DNA of 64,000 nucleotides. Origin: Adiantum capillus-veneris. Taxonomy: Eukaryota > Streptophyta > Polypodiopsida > Polypodiales > Pteridaceae. The notes beneath the pieces were generated by a model, which ran no database searches, had not been told where the DNA came from, and saw only the letters and a list, made by a program, of their open reading frames with translations. Position numbers and translations under genes: made by a program. The stretch is taken from positions 67,979,676 to 68,043,675 of the forward strand of contig CM043969.1 of assembly GCA_014529385.2 (NCBI GenBank), given 5' to 3'. Shown one piece after another: positions 19,102 to 31,239 of the stretch. Positions within the stretch are counted from its first letter, which is position 1. Every line of letters begins with the position of its first letter.

Positions 19102-21465
19102 TCATGATTGCGTGTTACGTGCAGCCGGACTAATCGGTCCTACAAAGTCTAAGCCCCATTTTTCAAATGATTGGGTTACCTTGATGGGATGTAGAGGCAT
19201 CCTATCACTTCTTTGTGGCTTCTTGAAGCGTTGGCATTCATCACATCCTTTTGCAAAAAGTGATGCATCCTTAAACAGAGTGGGCCACCAATAGCCTGAC
19301 TGTAAGATCTTTCGGGCAGTCAACTTTTCTGAAAAGTGACCACCAGCTACGCCCATGTGTGCCTCTTGTAGAATATATAAATACTCATCCTCGCGGGCAC
19401 AGCGTCTAAGAACATCATCTTTTCCTCTCTTATAGAGAGTTCCAACCAGTAAGCAATAGGGTTCGCATTCCTTGATTAATTTTCGAGCTATATCTTTTCG
19501 CAGTTCTTTGGGTGGAAAACCATTAACTAAGAAGTTAACAATCTTTTCACTCCATTCAGGCATTGTCTCAACAATGAACAAAGGAGTATCAGGCAATGCA
19601 TCATCAACCCCCGTAGGAGCTTCGCCATTAGGGATACGAGATAAATGATCCGCCATGACATGTTTCCTCCCAGGCCTCACAACAACGGTGAAGTCAAACT
19701 CAAGAAGAATTAACAACCATCGTGTAATTCGACCTGTGGAACACGGCTTGTTTACCAAATATAGCAATGCTTGATGATCAACATAAAACACAAACTTGGT
19801 AGCAAGAAGGTAATAGCGAAATTTCTTTACTACGTAAATCATAGCTAGACCTTCGCGCTTTGTAGTAGTGTAGTTCATCTCGACATCATTTAATTGGCGA
19901 CTTGCAAAGCTAATAGGGTAGTCCAATTTATGTTCTCCTGGTTGAGTTAGAACACACCCAATAGAAAAATTTGATGCATCAATATGCACATAAAAAGGTA
20001 CATTCCAATCAGGTGTTCGCAGGATTGGAGCACTTGTTAGGGCCTTCTTTAATAACTCATAAGATTGATGACATTCTTCCGTCCAGTGAAACTCGATAAG
20101 AAGCTTGTACAATGGATGCGCTATCTCGGCAAAGTTTAAAATAAACCTTCGATAATAACCAACATGGCCCATAAATCTTTGAACTCCTTTATAGTTAGTA
20201 GGTGGTGGCAAATCGGCAATGGCTTTAATCTTACTCTCATCTGTGGATATCCCGTTCTTGGACACTATATGCCCTAGAATGACTCCATGCTTAACCCAAA
20301 ATTGGCATTTGAAAGGGTTCAATGAGATGCGATAAAATCTGCACCTTTCAAATATTTTTCGTAGATATAACAAATGCTTCTCCCAAGAAGAATAAACACA
20401 AAGGTCGTCTAGGAAAGCTTCACAAAACTCCCTTAGAAATTCTCTGAACGCAGTGTTTATTAATCGTTGGATAGCAGGGGCATTTGTTAAGCCAAAAGCC
20501 ATAACAAGAAATGCAAACACTCCAAACTCTGTGATAAAAGCAGTTTTAGCTTGGTCCTCTAATGCAATTGTGATTTGATTGTAACCAGAGTACCCATCTA
20601 AAAAGCTATAAGCTTCCTTGCCCACAACTCTTTCAAGCACATGTTCTGAATATGGCAAGGGATAATGATCTCTCCTAGTAGCTGCATTAACTTTCTTGAG
20701 GTCCACGCACACTCTTAGTTTCCCATTATTTTTTGGCACAATGACTATTGGAGAAACCCATTCTGAGTGCTCAATAGGGTATATGAATCCACATTGGATA
20801 AGTTTTTCAATCTCCTCTTGTACAATTTTGGCGTACTTAGGATTCATTGGATATGGTCGTTGCTGGACGGGTTTAGCAGTGTTGATCATGGGAATTGTAT
20901 GTTGCACCACAGAAGGTGGAACACCCTTCATGTCATGATATGTCCAAGCAAAGATATCCTTGTATTCCTTGAGGAGCTCCTTAAGTACAGCCTCTTCAGT
21001 TTCGGTAAGGTCTTGAGCAATAAAGAATGGTTTAGACTCCTCACCTGGTTCTGCTAATTCTATCTCTTTAACTACCACTGGACCATCATAGACTCCACTG
21101 CTTCCATTGGTAGGTATTCGCTGGGCTTTGGCATACACAACCTTTCGCTCCCCCGTGGTATAAGATTTAAAATGTTCAGGAGCTGTATGTAAGTCAGCAG
21201 GCTCTTGTCCTGACGGAGACCTTTCTTTTAGTTCTGCCTCCTTTTGTTGTTGTGCTAACTCTCGGTTTTGACGTCTTCTTATAGTTCGACTTAATTTCGG
21301 CTCTGTAACCTCCAATTGAGCGAGGTCAATGGGTCGCGGGTTGCACCACATGACACTCTGGAGATGTTCACCCCAATTGTCTACTAGCTTTCGATGAGCA
21401 TCACATGCCCCTAGATAGCTAAGCCATTCTGCAGTAGATCTTTCCTTGTTTATCCTAGCTCTCAC
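19102..21465 (-). CDS. Ty3 reverse transcriptase-RNase H with integrase zinc domain
   Basis: This 787-codon open frame carries, in order: the reverse transcriptase entry (GFIYPIEHSEWVSPIVIVPK), CVDLKKVNAAT, SFLDGYSGYNQI, FGLTNAPA, and the catalytic FLDDLCVYS, which is the YxDD-type box. RNase H follows with FYVHIDASNFSIG, ISFASRQLND, TTKREGLAMIY and YVDHQALLYL. The HHCC-type integrase N-terminus (EAHMGVAGGHFS, GCDECQRFKK) is at the end. This is the enzyme core that would convert element RNA into DNA. The frame is open over its whole length. Confidence 0.93.
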   Translation of the reverse strand: MRARINKERSTAEWLSYLGACDAHRKLVDNWGEHLQSVMWCNPRPIDLAQLEVTEPKLSRTIRRRQNRELAQQQKEAELKERSPSGQEPADLHTAPEHFKSYTTGERKVVYAKAQRIPTNGSSGVYDGPVVVKEIELAEPGEESKPFFIAQDLTETEEAVLKELLKEYKDIFAWTYHDMKGVPPSVVQHTIPMINTAKPVQQRPYPMNPKYAKIVQEEIEKLIQCGFIYPIEHSEWVSPIVIVPKNNGKLRVCVDLKKVNAATRRDHYPLPYSEHVLERVVGKEAYSFLDGYSGYNQITIALEDQAKTAFITEFGVFAFLVMAFGLTNAPAIQRLINTAFREFLREFCEAFLDDLCVYSSWEKHLLYLRKIFERCRFYRISLNPFKCQFWVKHGVILGHIVSKNGISTDESKIKAIADLPPPTNYKGVQRFMGHVGYYRRFILNFAEIAHPLYKLLIEFHWTEECHQSYELLKKALTSAPILRTPDWNVPFYVHIDASNFSIGCVLTQPGEHKLDYPISFASRQLNDVEMNYTTTKREGLAMIYVVKKFRYYLLATKFVFYVDHQALLYLVNKPCSTGRITRWLLILLEFDFTVVVRPGRKHVMADHLSRIPNGEAPTGVDDALPDTPLFIVETMPEWSEKIVNFLVNGFPPKELRKDIARKLIKECEPYCLLVGTLYKRGKDDVLRRCAREDEYLYILQEAHMGVAGGHFSEKLTARKILQSGYWWPTLFKDASLFAKGCDECQRFKKPQRSDRMPLHPIKVTQSFEKWGLDFVGPISPAARNTQS

Positions 21466-21480
21466 ATTTGCTCGATATCG

Positions 21481-21936
21481 TCATCTCTTATATGACCTTT
21501 GTTTCTTGTTAAGGTTTTGATTTTGGTAAATGTTTGAATTCGACTCGCCTGATAGGTCTTCGCTTGTATCTTCTTCACTCTCATATAAATTACCATAGAT
21601 GGTCGTACTAGGCCTTGAGTGTTCAGTTTCTATACTTGGTTCACTAGATGTTTCTTCAGGTTCTGAATCCATTTCTCCCTGAGATTCCGTTTCTGATGTG
21701 TATTGGCCTGAAGCCTTTGAGGAATCATCGGTTTCACTCTCAGGTAGGTGTGCCTCTTTCTTATCATCGGATGTTACATGTGCTACACCTAACATGTTTA
21801 CTGGTGCAATGTGTGGTATCTCTTCCCCATCTGGTGTTACCCAGGTTGTTCCTCTAGCTCCCCATGTATCTATAGTTGCCACTAGGTGTACCCAATCGAC
21901 ATTGTCTGACTCAGCCATTCCGGGTAGGATATCCAT
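21481..21936 (-). CDS. Ty3 acidic linker between protease and reverse transcriptase
   Basis: This open frame lies directly upstream of the reverse transcriptase frame in the same orientation. It encodes an acidic, serine-rich, probably disordered segment (SETESQGEMDSEPEETSSEPS). There is no enzymatic motif. It is most likely part of the polyprotein rather than a separate gene. Confidence 0.6.
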   Translation of the reverse strand: MDILPGMAESDNVDWVHLVATIDTWGARGTTWVTPDGEEIPHIAPVNMLGVAHVTSDDKKEAHLPESETDDSSKASGQYTSETESQGEMDSEPEETSSEPSIETEHSRPSTTIYGNLYESEEDTSEDLSGESNSNIYQNQNLNKKQRSYKR

Positions 21937-22020
21937 ATAAGGAGAGTTCTCCCCAATATCCGTGTCTTCGTTACACGTGTAACAATACTGTAATGGAGCT
22001 GAGTGAATTGTTGTGTCTGA

Positions 22021-22572
22021 TCAATTATCAATGATGAATTTATTTCCTAGAGGATGCGTTCGACCACTTAAAAAATCAACTCGAATGACAGAGTCTTGGA
22101 ACTGTAAGTAGACGTGGTTTTTGGACCAGTCATGCACCATTTTTGCTTTCCTCATGAATGGACGCCCTAAGATCATCTCAAATGACATAGGATGCTTGGA
22201 AAAATCCATAACAATGAAAGTCTGCCTTACCTTGTGTCCCAAGACCTTGATTCTGAGATCCTTTAGCATTCCAATAGGCGTAAAAATAGATCCATTAGCC
22301 AGTTTTACCACTACGCTTGTGGCTTCAAGGTGAGGTCACCCCATAGACTCCCAACAACTCTTTGTCACCATGCTGACTCCCGCACCACCGTCAAGGACCC
22401 CCTTTACAATTAATCCTTTAGTAGTGATTGGTAGAGTAGCATTAGATTCATCACCTTCAAAGTATTGCCCCAACTTGTTAACGGGTACTTCAATTATAGA
22501 TTCATGTCCCGCTAGGTCAGATGGTGGTGCTAAATGTTCCTCATCATTCATTACCGAGTCAGGTTTGTTCAT
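22021..22572 (-). pseudogene. Ty3 protease domain (canonical position)
   Basis: It carries a retropepsin-type active-site block, VKGVLDGGAGVSMV, where DGGAG takes the place of DTGA/DSGA. Downstream FEMILGRPFM matches the conserved ILG helix-turn region of the same fold. The position between gag and reverse transcriptase is the normal one for Ty3 protease. It is broken. Confidence 0.75.
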
Positions 22573-22650
22573 ATGTGCAAACTGTGGTAATCCGGCCTGT
22601 AATTCTCCATTGAGGAAGGCTCGAAGAGCTGAGACTAGCTCGGGGTCTTT

Positions 22651-23484
22651 CTATAGTTTGGACATGATGGTGGTTCTAACTTCTGAAGACATGAAATCCA
22701 TCAATTTGGCAACATTTAATGGCATCTTGTGGGACGTAGGACCCTGACAAGAGAATGGTGAAGATGGAATCTCCACTTCCTCAAGGGGGTCGGGCATTCC
22801 CTCACCAAAAATTCTGTCTAGTAGGAAAGGTGTGTGTCCACTTTCAGATGTCCTACCCTCACTCTCTTCCCGAATGATACTGGGTATAGCTAACGGCCTG
22901 TAGTTCTTGTGAGGTTGAACTTGTGTGGGAAACACTATGTCCGATATCTGGATATGTTTCGGTTCAGGTTCTAATGTTCGTTGAGTTTCTTCCACCAAAC
23001 CCCTCAGTTGTTGGACTCGTTCAATTTCCACTGTTGGGTTTGGATAGGTTCCAATCTTTCTCTTGCAATCCTCATTTTTTGTCTCTCGTGGCTTATCTTG
23101 GGGGTTCGCAACTGGGTGGTTTAACTTTGAATACTCTTTTGGTGTTTGTCGTAATTCCCTCTCGTGATCCTCCTCACTGGCTTTTTCCTTTGTAGTAACA
23201 GTTTTGGTCTCCGTGGTCTCTATTGAATTTGAGTCATCCTCAGGGTCATTCATATACACGGGATCCTCTCTTGTCCCTATGTTAGTCTTTGAACTAGGTT
23301 TTGAGCTAGAAGCATTAAGGGATTTCTTTCTTCGTGTTTTCTTCTTTCTCGCTCGGCCAATGGATGCAGCATCTCTCTCTTCGAGGATGTAATTTTGCTT
23401 TTGGAGCATCGACCGTGTGAGTGCATTCACTGGTGCTATGTTTATAGTTGGTGGTGTCCCATCAACAATCTCTATTATGTTCAA
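22651..23484 (-). CDS. Ty3 gag-protease linker frame
   Basis: This open frame of 277 codons has a basic start (RARKKKTRRKKS) and a charged middle region (TKTVTTKEKASEEDHERE), followed by proline-rich sequence. There is no catalytic motif. It lies between the zinc-knuckle gag and the protease block and probably belongs to the same polyprotein. It overlaps the preceding gag frame by four bases at 23481-23484. Confidence 0.6.
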   Translation of the reverse strand: MNIIEIVDGTPPTINIAPVNALTRSMLQKQNYILEERDAASIGRARKKKTRRKKSLNASSSKPSSKTNIGTREDPVYMNDPEDDSNSIETTETKTVTTKEKASEEDHERELRQTPKEYSKLNHPVANPQDKPRETKNEDCKRKIGTYPNPTVEIERVQQLRGLVEETQRTLEPEPKHIQISDIVFPTQVQPHKNYRPLAIPSIIREESEGRTSESGHTPFLLDRIFGEGMPDPLEEVEIPSSPFSCQGPTSHKMPLNVAKLMDFMSSEVRTTIMSKL

Positions 23485-26469
23485 TGGTGTGATTTTCGGT
23501 GCGTTGGATTGTTAGGACACTGTGCGATCAAATGATCTATGCCACAACGATTACAAGTGAGTATTGGCATTGCCAATGCACTCCCTTGACTTGTTTGCAT
23601 TAGTGCAGCATTCTTTTGCATTCTAATGGGGCACTCAGCTACTCGATGTGGTCCACCACATTCGTAGCAATGAAGAGGTGGTCTCCTGGCAAAACTATTA
23701 ATGTTTTGGCCTCTTGCTGCTAGCGCAGTAGCTTGATATACCGGTTTGATTTGTCCCCAATGGTCTTCCATATAGTACATGGGACACTCCTCAAGCATGT
23801 CGACTCCATAGGTGATACTAGAGTCTATGTCCTCTTCGCAATCTACATAAGTACTAGATGACTCGCAACCTATTTGGTTCATAGGTGTAACTCTTGGATG
23901 AGGGGGTTGCGGTCCTAGCACTGAAGGTGGCAACGGTGTGGTTTGGACCACATTTTGGGTTCTAGGGACCATGTGCTGTAATGGCAACTGTTGCTCCAGG
24001 GGTGGGGTAGGCATCAATGCAGGAACACGAGGTGAGTCTGCCCAAGCTATAGGCGGTCTATTTTCCATGATGCGTTTAAGCATTAGGCAATCCTTCGCTT
24101 GATGGCCATACCTACCACATGCGTTACAAGTCCCGTTAAACTTTACTCTGAAAGTAGGGCATTCACTCGTAGTATGTGGGCCCAAGCAAATTGAGCACCA
24201 TTGTTGCTCCCTTCTTGGATACATATGAGTGTTTTGTGGAGCACGATTACCCCTAAGGCTTTCTTGGATGGCCTTGGTGAGATCTGCCAAAGTCATCTCA
24301 GATATCGTTTGCTCTTTCACGATTGGCTTTGTCTTCATTGGCTCATGCCCTAACGCTTGCGAGCTACTAGACTTCGGCTCGGCAGACACTCTTTCTCCTG
24401 CAATCATTAAATTATCCTCCAATTGGATTGCATTCATGGTGACTGCTTCCCAAGTAGTGATACCTCTAATGACTAGTCCATTATAGATACTTTCATGATG
24501 TATTCCCCTAATGAATCTATCGAGCAATTGGTTGTTGTTGAATCGCTCGTTTGGATTGCATCGAGAATTCAAATTCTTTAGGCGACTGATGAAGTCTCTC
24601 ACGGATTCACCTTCTTCTCGTTGGGCTTTCTGGAGCTGAGAGGCTACACCCCAAAGTACTCCCTCTCGTATGTGCTCTTTCAAGAACAATCTCCTAAGAG
24701 TAGAGTAGATCGTTTTCTCTTCTACTCTTAAGGTTCTATACCAATCTCAAGCCTTTCCGCTTAGGGTCAAACTCAAAGCCTTACACTTATGTAGCTCATT
24801 GTGCTCTTCCAAGGAATCGCACACATGTTCAAAGACTTCCATATGCTTTCTAGCATCTCCGTCTCCACTGAATTTCTGTGTGAGCTTAGCTACTTGAACT
24901 GCCTTGCTCCTAGGCTCTCTATCAGGTGCACTACGCATGTTTTCCGCAATAGAGCGATCGATAGTTTGAGCAAATGCTTCCAAATCTCCTATTTGAGCAG
25001 GTATAATGGGTGGATGTGCTCCTGGAACCACATGTGAGATGGGAGTTGGCCTTGGCCTTGGCATACGCGTGGCTCTTGGGTCCCATATTTCGTATGGTGG
25101 TGTACCAGACGGTGGTCCAAAGTTTACAGGCGTGGCCCTAGGCATAGGAGGTGCCTGATATGGCATGTTATTATTAAATGGCATGGCTCCACTTGTATAA
25201 GAGCTTGGATAATTCCATTGTGGATTGTAAGCTCTTGGAATAATCGGAGGTGTAGGAGCTACATGAGGCTGAGGTACGACAGGTGCACATGATTGATACA
25301 TACATGTAGGTATAGTTGGGGGCACTGTGCTACTAGGCATCGGCGCAGTGTTAACAAATGAACTCCATGGTGTACTTCTTGTCATGCTCACCACTAGGAT
25401 ATGCATGGAAGCAGTAGTGTCATTAAGAGAAAGATGAGCTAGATCTGGGAAGGTAAAGCTGCCACTTGTGGGCTCAGATTGTACTGAGGCTCTAGGCGAA
25501 ACAACATATGGAGGATCAATGGGGCTCACTGAGGGAGTCTAACTCAACAATTCTATGGAGGACATCACAGACTTTCTGTTGTTGCTCATCTATGCTAGTA
25601 GCACCCGATGTGGATTGTAGAACATCTAACCAACCCACATGATAGGTGTGTCCTGTGTGCCGATCAGTTAAAGCTTCTGCTTGTAGGTCATACTCCCAAT
25701 TTTTGTTTAGGAATACCCCATCTAGGCCTGGCGTGCTGGAGGTTTCCCTCGAAGTGGAAGCATTATTGCTCCCCATCGCTTGCCCCTCCGTGACTGCTAC
25801 CTTGGGAGCACTCGGTTGCTCGGCTGGCATGATTGTTGTCATAGAAGCCTTTGCTTTCAGGGCTCGACTTTGTTCTAGCCTTCGTAGGTTCTCAATTTCC
25901 CTCTCCCTTGTTGCTTGCATATAGCGTTCGATCTCTTGCACTTCGGCAAGACTCCTACCATCGGGTAGTAGAACCTCAGAGGGAGATAGTCCTAAAGGAT
26001 CAGGAGGTGCAGTGGATGGAACATTCACATGCACACTCTCAAGAAGCATAGGGTCTATTTTAGGCATGAATGACGAATTTACTTCCCCACTCCCTTCATT
26101 TATTTCATTAACCGCATGTTCGGAGCGAGTAGCTCTACTAAGGGTCTCTTTTAAGTGGCTAAACACGCTGGACCCGGGCCGTGGGCCCATGGCATGCATG
26201 TCTTGACTTGAACTATCAGGGTTTGGTGTAGGATACCCCTCCATGACTTCGTAGTCAGAGGAAGAATCACTAGACGCGATATGAGGATCTTGGTTCGCGC
26301 TACCTTGAGTCCCGGCCGAAGGTCCAGAACCTAGGGTGGAGGAATAATGGGTGCCCGTGTAAATGGAGGCACTACCAATATGCTCGTGCTCTAACACTCG
26401 TCCAGAGCGTAGGTTCATATGACTTTGATCCCCTAGAAGTGTCAGTGAGTGCCCGTGAAGGCTGCTCAC
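23481..26469 (-). pseudogene. Ty3 gag region with four zinc knuckles
   Basis: Reading begins with MSSLHGHSLTLLGDQ at 26469. There is a serine/acid-rich N-terminus with a coiled-coil-like REIENLRRLEQSRALKAKA stretch, then a proline-rich middle. A gag core follows near 24900-24450 (FSGDGDARKHMEVFEH; later EGESVRDFISRLKNL). Four CCHC-like knuckles come next: CSICLGPHTTSEC, CNACGRYGHQAKDC, CYECGGPHRVAEC and CNRCGIDHLIAQC. Only the second has the canonical CX2CX4HX4C spacing; the others are CX2CX3HX4C. Plant Ty3 gags usually carry one or two knuckles. A small number of breaks interrupt the region. Confidence 0.85.
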
Positions 26470-27272
26470 CTAGTATTTTTGGGTGTTTTGCAACCCAAGT
26501 CTTTTCTTAATTTTTTGATTTTTTGATTCTTTTTTTCTGACCCAGCTATAGAATAGAACGTATGATAGCTCAAAACGAGCGTCTCGGTTAGAGGGACGTG
26601 CCGTGATTTACAGCCCTCCGTTTGGCTACGTGAAGCCCTCGAAATCCTAAAAATAGTCTTTATAGTCCTCAAAATCCTAAAAATAGTTTTTAATTATAAA
26701 AAGGTGTATAAACTATATTTTAAAACTGAGGATTGAGGTCTGGGTTTGGGCTTGAGCTTGGGGAATGATCCCCAGTCCGATCCTTCTTTTTAAAATAATT
26801 TTAATTTTAATTTTAATTTTTTTTTTAAAAGTCGCCGCGGCCATGCCGCACACGCGCGCACACACACACTTAACCTACACCTAACTTATCTACTTACAAC
26901 TAATAGAGATACTTCCACACAGACTCTAACACTGTTTACACAATACTACAGTAGCTAACAGATCTACAAAACTAACCTTACAGAACTAACATTGAACCTT
27001 ACAGAACTAACATTCCATAGCTAATACCTTAATTCTAACAGTACAATGCAAAAAAATTGTAACTCCTTCTTTATAGAAAACAAAAAAGACAATACAGTGT
27101 AACAAAAATCTTCTCCACACAACCACACACCTTCCTTCTTCACAAATCCTTCTCCACACAACCACACACCTTACTTCTTCACAAATCCTTCAATTGAAAT
27201 TGCATCACAAGAAAGCGTAAAGTGCTTAACCAAGCTTAGTGTAGGGCATTTCCCCAGTAGCGGCGCCAAAAA
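26470..27272 (-). other. Ty3 5' leader with primer-binding site
   Basis: This is the untranslated leader between the 5' LTR and gag. The primer-binding site, read on the minus strand as TGGCGCCGCTACTGGGG (27255-27271), sits just inside the LTR boundary at 27273 and is of the type used by many plant Ty3 elements. The leader includes a T/A-rich stretch (about 26780-26830), a short GC/CA tract near 26850-26870, and a partly repeated cttcttcacaaatccttctccac motif family at 27120-27190. Confidence 0.75.
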
Positions 27273-27877
27273 TGTGTGCTCCTTACCGCACTGTCGAAGC
27301 AAGGGACTTGCCGATACACCGTGTGCGAGCCACAAATGGCTCCAAGCACACAACAAGACTAATCTAGCAAGCTCAAGAGAGCAAAGGGTGTGTCACTCAC
27401 CGCTCTACGCTCGCCTTTGTGGTGGATTCCTCGCCGCGTTGAAGAAGAAGTTGCAGTCCTACCGTGCTCAACCGCTTCGCCACCGTCGTGCCTTCGTAAT
27501 GCTCGATCGCACACACACTCTCCCTCTCTCTCTCTCACATACACACACACACAAGGAGGTGAAGAAGAAGAAGATGGAGATGGAGATGGAGCAAGAGCAC
27601 TCTTCTATTGCACAAATGAGAGAATGAGTGAATTTTAGGTTTAGTTGGCTTTTATATGAGCTCACCCCATTCACACTTGGGCGCCCATGCTTAGCCAACT
27701 AATCCCTTGAATGTCCCAGTTAGAGTGCGCCTCTCATCGGCGATCACTCTTACCCTTTTCCTATTGGACCGACCAGCCCGGTACCTGACTCTACCAAATA
27801 AATAATACAATGTCCATCGTAGGTTACAACGTCCGTCTCGTAGGTGATAGGGTGTCCGTGAGCTGTGAGGGTTAACA
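27273..27877 (-). repeat. 5' LTR of the nested Ty3 element
   Basis: On the plus strand it runs TGTGTGCTCC...GTTAACA. The gttgt target duplication follows at 27878-27882. Compared with the other LTR it has shorter CT and CA tracts and about 14 substitutions. Confidence 0.93.
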
Positions 27878-29300
27878 GTTGTGGTGAACGAGAGCTGGAA
27901 CATGAGTAAAGGGAAGTGCCATGCCCTGACGACAGGGTCAGTCCACAAAGGGGAGTAAACCCAAAGCTTTGTGGAAAGCTTCAAGCTTCTCACGAGACAA
28001 TGCCTTTGTGAAAAGATATGCAAGGTTGTCGTGTGTTGGCACATAAGCCAAGATGATCTCTGTTGCTGAGAGCCTCTCCCTGACATAGTGGTAATGCACC
28101 TCAATGTGCTTTGTGCGAGCATGAAAAATTGGGTTCGTCGCAACTGCCAATGCGCTTTGACTGTCAGTGTAGATAGTGTAGGTAGTGTCCTGTCCAACAC
28201 CCAAATCAGCCATAAGGCGTCTGAGCCATACACACTCAATCGTAGTTGTGAAGACTGCCCTGTACTCAGCCTCACAATTCAAAGTGGCCACAGTAGGTTG
28301 CTTCTTGCTCAACCATGATATACATGAACTGCCAAGCATGAAACAAAAACCACTCGTGGACACTCGCATGTCAAAACAATCAGCCCAATTTGAGTTCGAA
28401 AAAGGATGTAAGTCTGGTGGCAATGATCCCCCTTTGGGATAAAACAAACCAAGATGTAAAGTGCCACTAAGGTAGCAAAAAATCCTCTTGATAGCCTGCC
28501 AATGCTTAGACCTTGGGCTATGCATAAATCTACTGACTTGTGAGACTGCAAACTAAATATTTTGCCTCGTGTTGCATACATAAATGAGGCATCCAACATC
28601 AATTTGGTAAAGAGTGAGATCTGCAGGATCACCAGCACCATGTAGACTCAATTTCAAACTTGTTTCCATGGGAGTGGCAATAGGTTTGCAATCCTCAAGT
28701 CCAAACTTACATAGCAATGTCTCTATGTAATCTTTCTGACACAAGGCAATACCACCATCACACTGCTTAAATTGTATGCTCAAGTAATGATGCAATAGCC
28801 GCAACATAAAGGACCACAATGAGAAGTACATCACCCTCATGCTTTACATACAATGTGCTTTCTGTTGGACTGTTACGAACGCCTTGTTTGACCAAATGAG
28901 TGCCAGCTTTCTCATACCAAGCATGAGGAGATTGCTTCAACCCATACAAAGCCTTGTTACATTTGCACTTTGTCCTCTTGTCCTTTCTTGACAAAACCGC
29001 GTGGCTGCGTTACATAAACTTCCTCAAATATGTCACCATTCAAGAAAGCAGTAATAATGTCTGATTGATGTACATCCCAACCAAAATGAGTTGTCAATGC
29101 ACATACAAAACACACAGTAGTCATACGACAAGTGGGAGCAAAAGTCTCTTCATAATCTATGCCTTTTTGCTGTGCATAACCCTTTGCAACAAGTCGAGCC
29201 TTATGGCAATCGATCACCATCTAGCTTGCGTTTCAACTTGTAAACCCACTTCGTACCATTAGACTTTTTTTCCAGGAGGCAAATTAGATAAAGTCCGTGT
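27878..29300 (-). pseudogene. copia copy 2 reverse transcriptase and RNase H region
   Basis: Minus-strand motifs include YAQQKGIDYEETFAPT, FLNGDIFEEVYVTQP, KALYGLKQSPHAWY, FGLEDCKPIATPMETS, then the RNase H block SKKQPTVATLNCEAEY, ADLGVGQ and HIEVHYHYVRE, ending with ALGLLPFVD. The C-terminal end lies about 60 bp from the Ty3 insertion site. The region is broken. Confidence 0.9.
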
Positions 29301-29413
29301 GTCATTTTCTATAAGTGCATCATATTCTGATTGCATGGCAGCCATCCAATTTTTTGAATTTTGTGCTTCATCAAAAGACAGAGGTTCCTCAACATCATGT
29401 AAGCTAGACACAG

Positions 29414-31100
29414 TCAAATCATAACAATCTGTTGCATAAGATGCATGGCAAGAACCTGATTGAGTACGACTAGACAAAGGTGCATCCAATTACTATCACG
29501 CAAAGTGTGCACCAGCCATTTTGGTATACCTCTAGCCTGCTCATTTTCAGCCCTTTCCTCATCAAGTACATCATGTACATCTGCATCAGTAATAGGCTGA
29601 TCTATAACATTTTTGAAAACCCCCATAGGCTGTACATTTGCCTCATTCGAATTTACATTCGAACTTCCACCACTGAAAAGAGGCAACAAAGTGTCATAAA
29701 TGTCGTGTGAGCTTACATTATTGTCTCTAGTACATGATAGCAAGGGCTGAATAGAATTTTCCACAAACACTACATCCCATGAAACCAAAATACGCTTTGT
29801 TTGCAGATGATACAATCTGCAACCTTTTCTTTCAGCACTATAACCAACAAAAATACATTTGACAACCTTATCATCCAATTTTCTGTGCTGCACTTGTGGC
29901 ACTAAACCATAAGCCAAACAGCGAAAAACACGCATGTGCTCAATAGAAGGCTTTCTATCGTGCCATGCTTCATATGGAGTCATAGACTGCAATGCTTTCG
30001 TATGACACCTGTTGAGTACATAAGTGGCACACATGTCAGCCTCGAGCCAAAATGAATGTGGTAAAGCTTGACTCTTGACCATACATCTTGCCATTTCCGT
30101 AAGAGACCTGTTTTTCCTCTCAGCAAGACCATTTTGCTGAGGCGTATAAGACACTATACATTGGTGTTTTATCCCACGACCAGCCAAAAATGCATTAAAT
30201 TCATGAGACATATACTCCCCCCCTCGATCGGAACGGAGGGCGCCCATAGTACATTTCGATACATTTTTAGCCATAGGCAGAAATTGTTTGAAGCACATAA
30301 AAACTTTGGACTTTGCTTTAAGCAGAAATACCCATGCATGCCTGGAGTAATCATCAATGAAAGTCACGAAGTACAGGTAATTTTCCAAGGACGGAGTTTG
30401 CATGGGCCCACAAACATCACTATGCACAAGCTGCAACCTGCATGTGGCCCTAACTAAACCATCCTTTGGAAAATTAGAACGCTGCATTTTACCCAAAATA
30501 CAGCCTTCACAAACATGTTGGACAAGTGCTTAAAGAGGCGGCAAAGAAGCAACCATATCAGATTTCTGAAAACGCAGCAAAGTGGCAAAATTTAGATGCC
30601 CAAAATGTGCATGCCAAAGTTTTGCATCTGAAATAGCCCTTGAATGTGCAACTGCATTTGCAAAATTTGTTTACACTTGTCAAACAAAGTGAGCTTATAC
30701 AGCCCACAACACAAAAGGCTAGATGCAATAATTTCATCACCAAAACTGAGATCATGAACTGTACATCTGTCATCCACAAATTTGACCACAAGTCCAAGTC
30801 TAGCAAGTGCGGATACAAATAAAAGATTCTTCTTGATCCCAGGTACATAAAGTGCATCAACAAGTGTGAAAGAACTGCCATTTGTAGCAGTAAGCACAAT
30901 CTTCCAACTCCTTGAACAGGATAAGAGGCAATGTTGGCACAAGTGACTAAATTCCCATGAGGGACAGACTCGAGAGAGGTGAACAATTCACGATGTGAGA
31001 TAATGTGCTTTATAGCACCACTGTCAAAATACCACACATGTGAATCTGCAGCAACTGACAAGCATGCATCATGGACAACAGGATTGTATGTGTACTCTGC
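29414..31100 (-). pseudogene. copia copy 2 protease and integrase region
   Basis: It shows the protease block DSGAIKHIISH near 31030, then RSDRGGEYMSHEF, YTPQQNGLAERKNRSL and the downstream ATYVLNRCHTKAL-TPYEAWHDRKPS-RVFRCLAYG run typical of copia integrase. A long part of the integrase stays readable, and the region as a whole is broken. Confidence 0.88.
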
Positions 31101-31239
31101 ACTAAAAGCCCATTCTGCATCAACATGAGATCACAGTCTCCTTTTACAGAAGACTCAACAATGGCTGCATTTGTAGTGGAACCAACATTTGCAGTGGAAC
31201 CACCCTCTTTCTTCTTAGCTTCTTTGGCCTTCAACTTAG

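Larger units (their letters stand above)
14267..27877 (-). mobile_element. Ty3 (Gypsy-type) LTR retrotransposon, 13.6 kb, nested (fossil)
   Basis: LTRs of 616 bp (14267-14882) and 605 bp (27273-27877) flank it, and so does an exact gttgt target duplication. On the minus strand, a TGGCGCCGCTACTGGGG primer site sits just inside the 5' LTR (27255-27271) and a polypurine tract AAGGGGGGCA inside the 3' LTR (14883-14892). The order is gag, protease, reverse transcriptase, RNase H, integrase, then a second protease-like domain and an extra frame. Integrase after RNase H defines Ty3. No chromodomain is seen, and the SFLDGYSGYNQI motif fits the non-chromovirus plant branch. Long frames remain open and there are about half a dozen breaks. 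LTRs differ at about 14 sites plus microsatellite indels (about 2-3%), the youngest datable insertion here. Confidence 0.95.
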
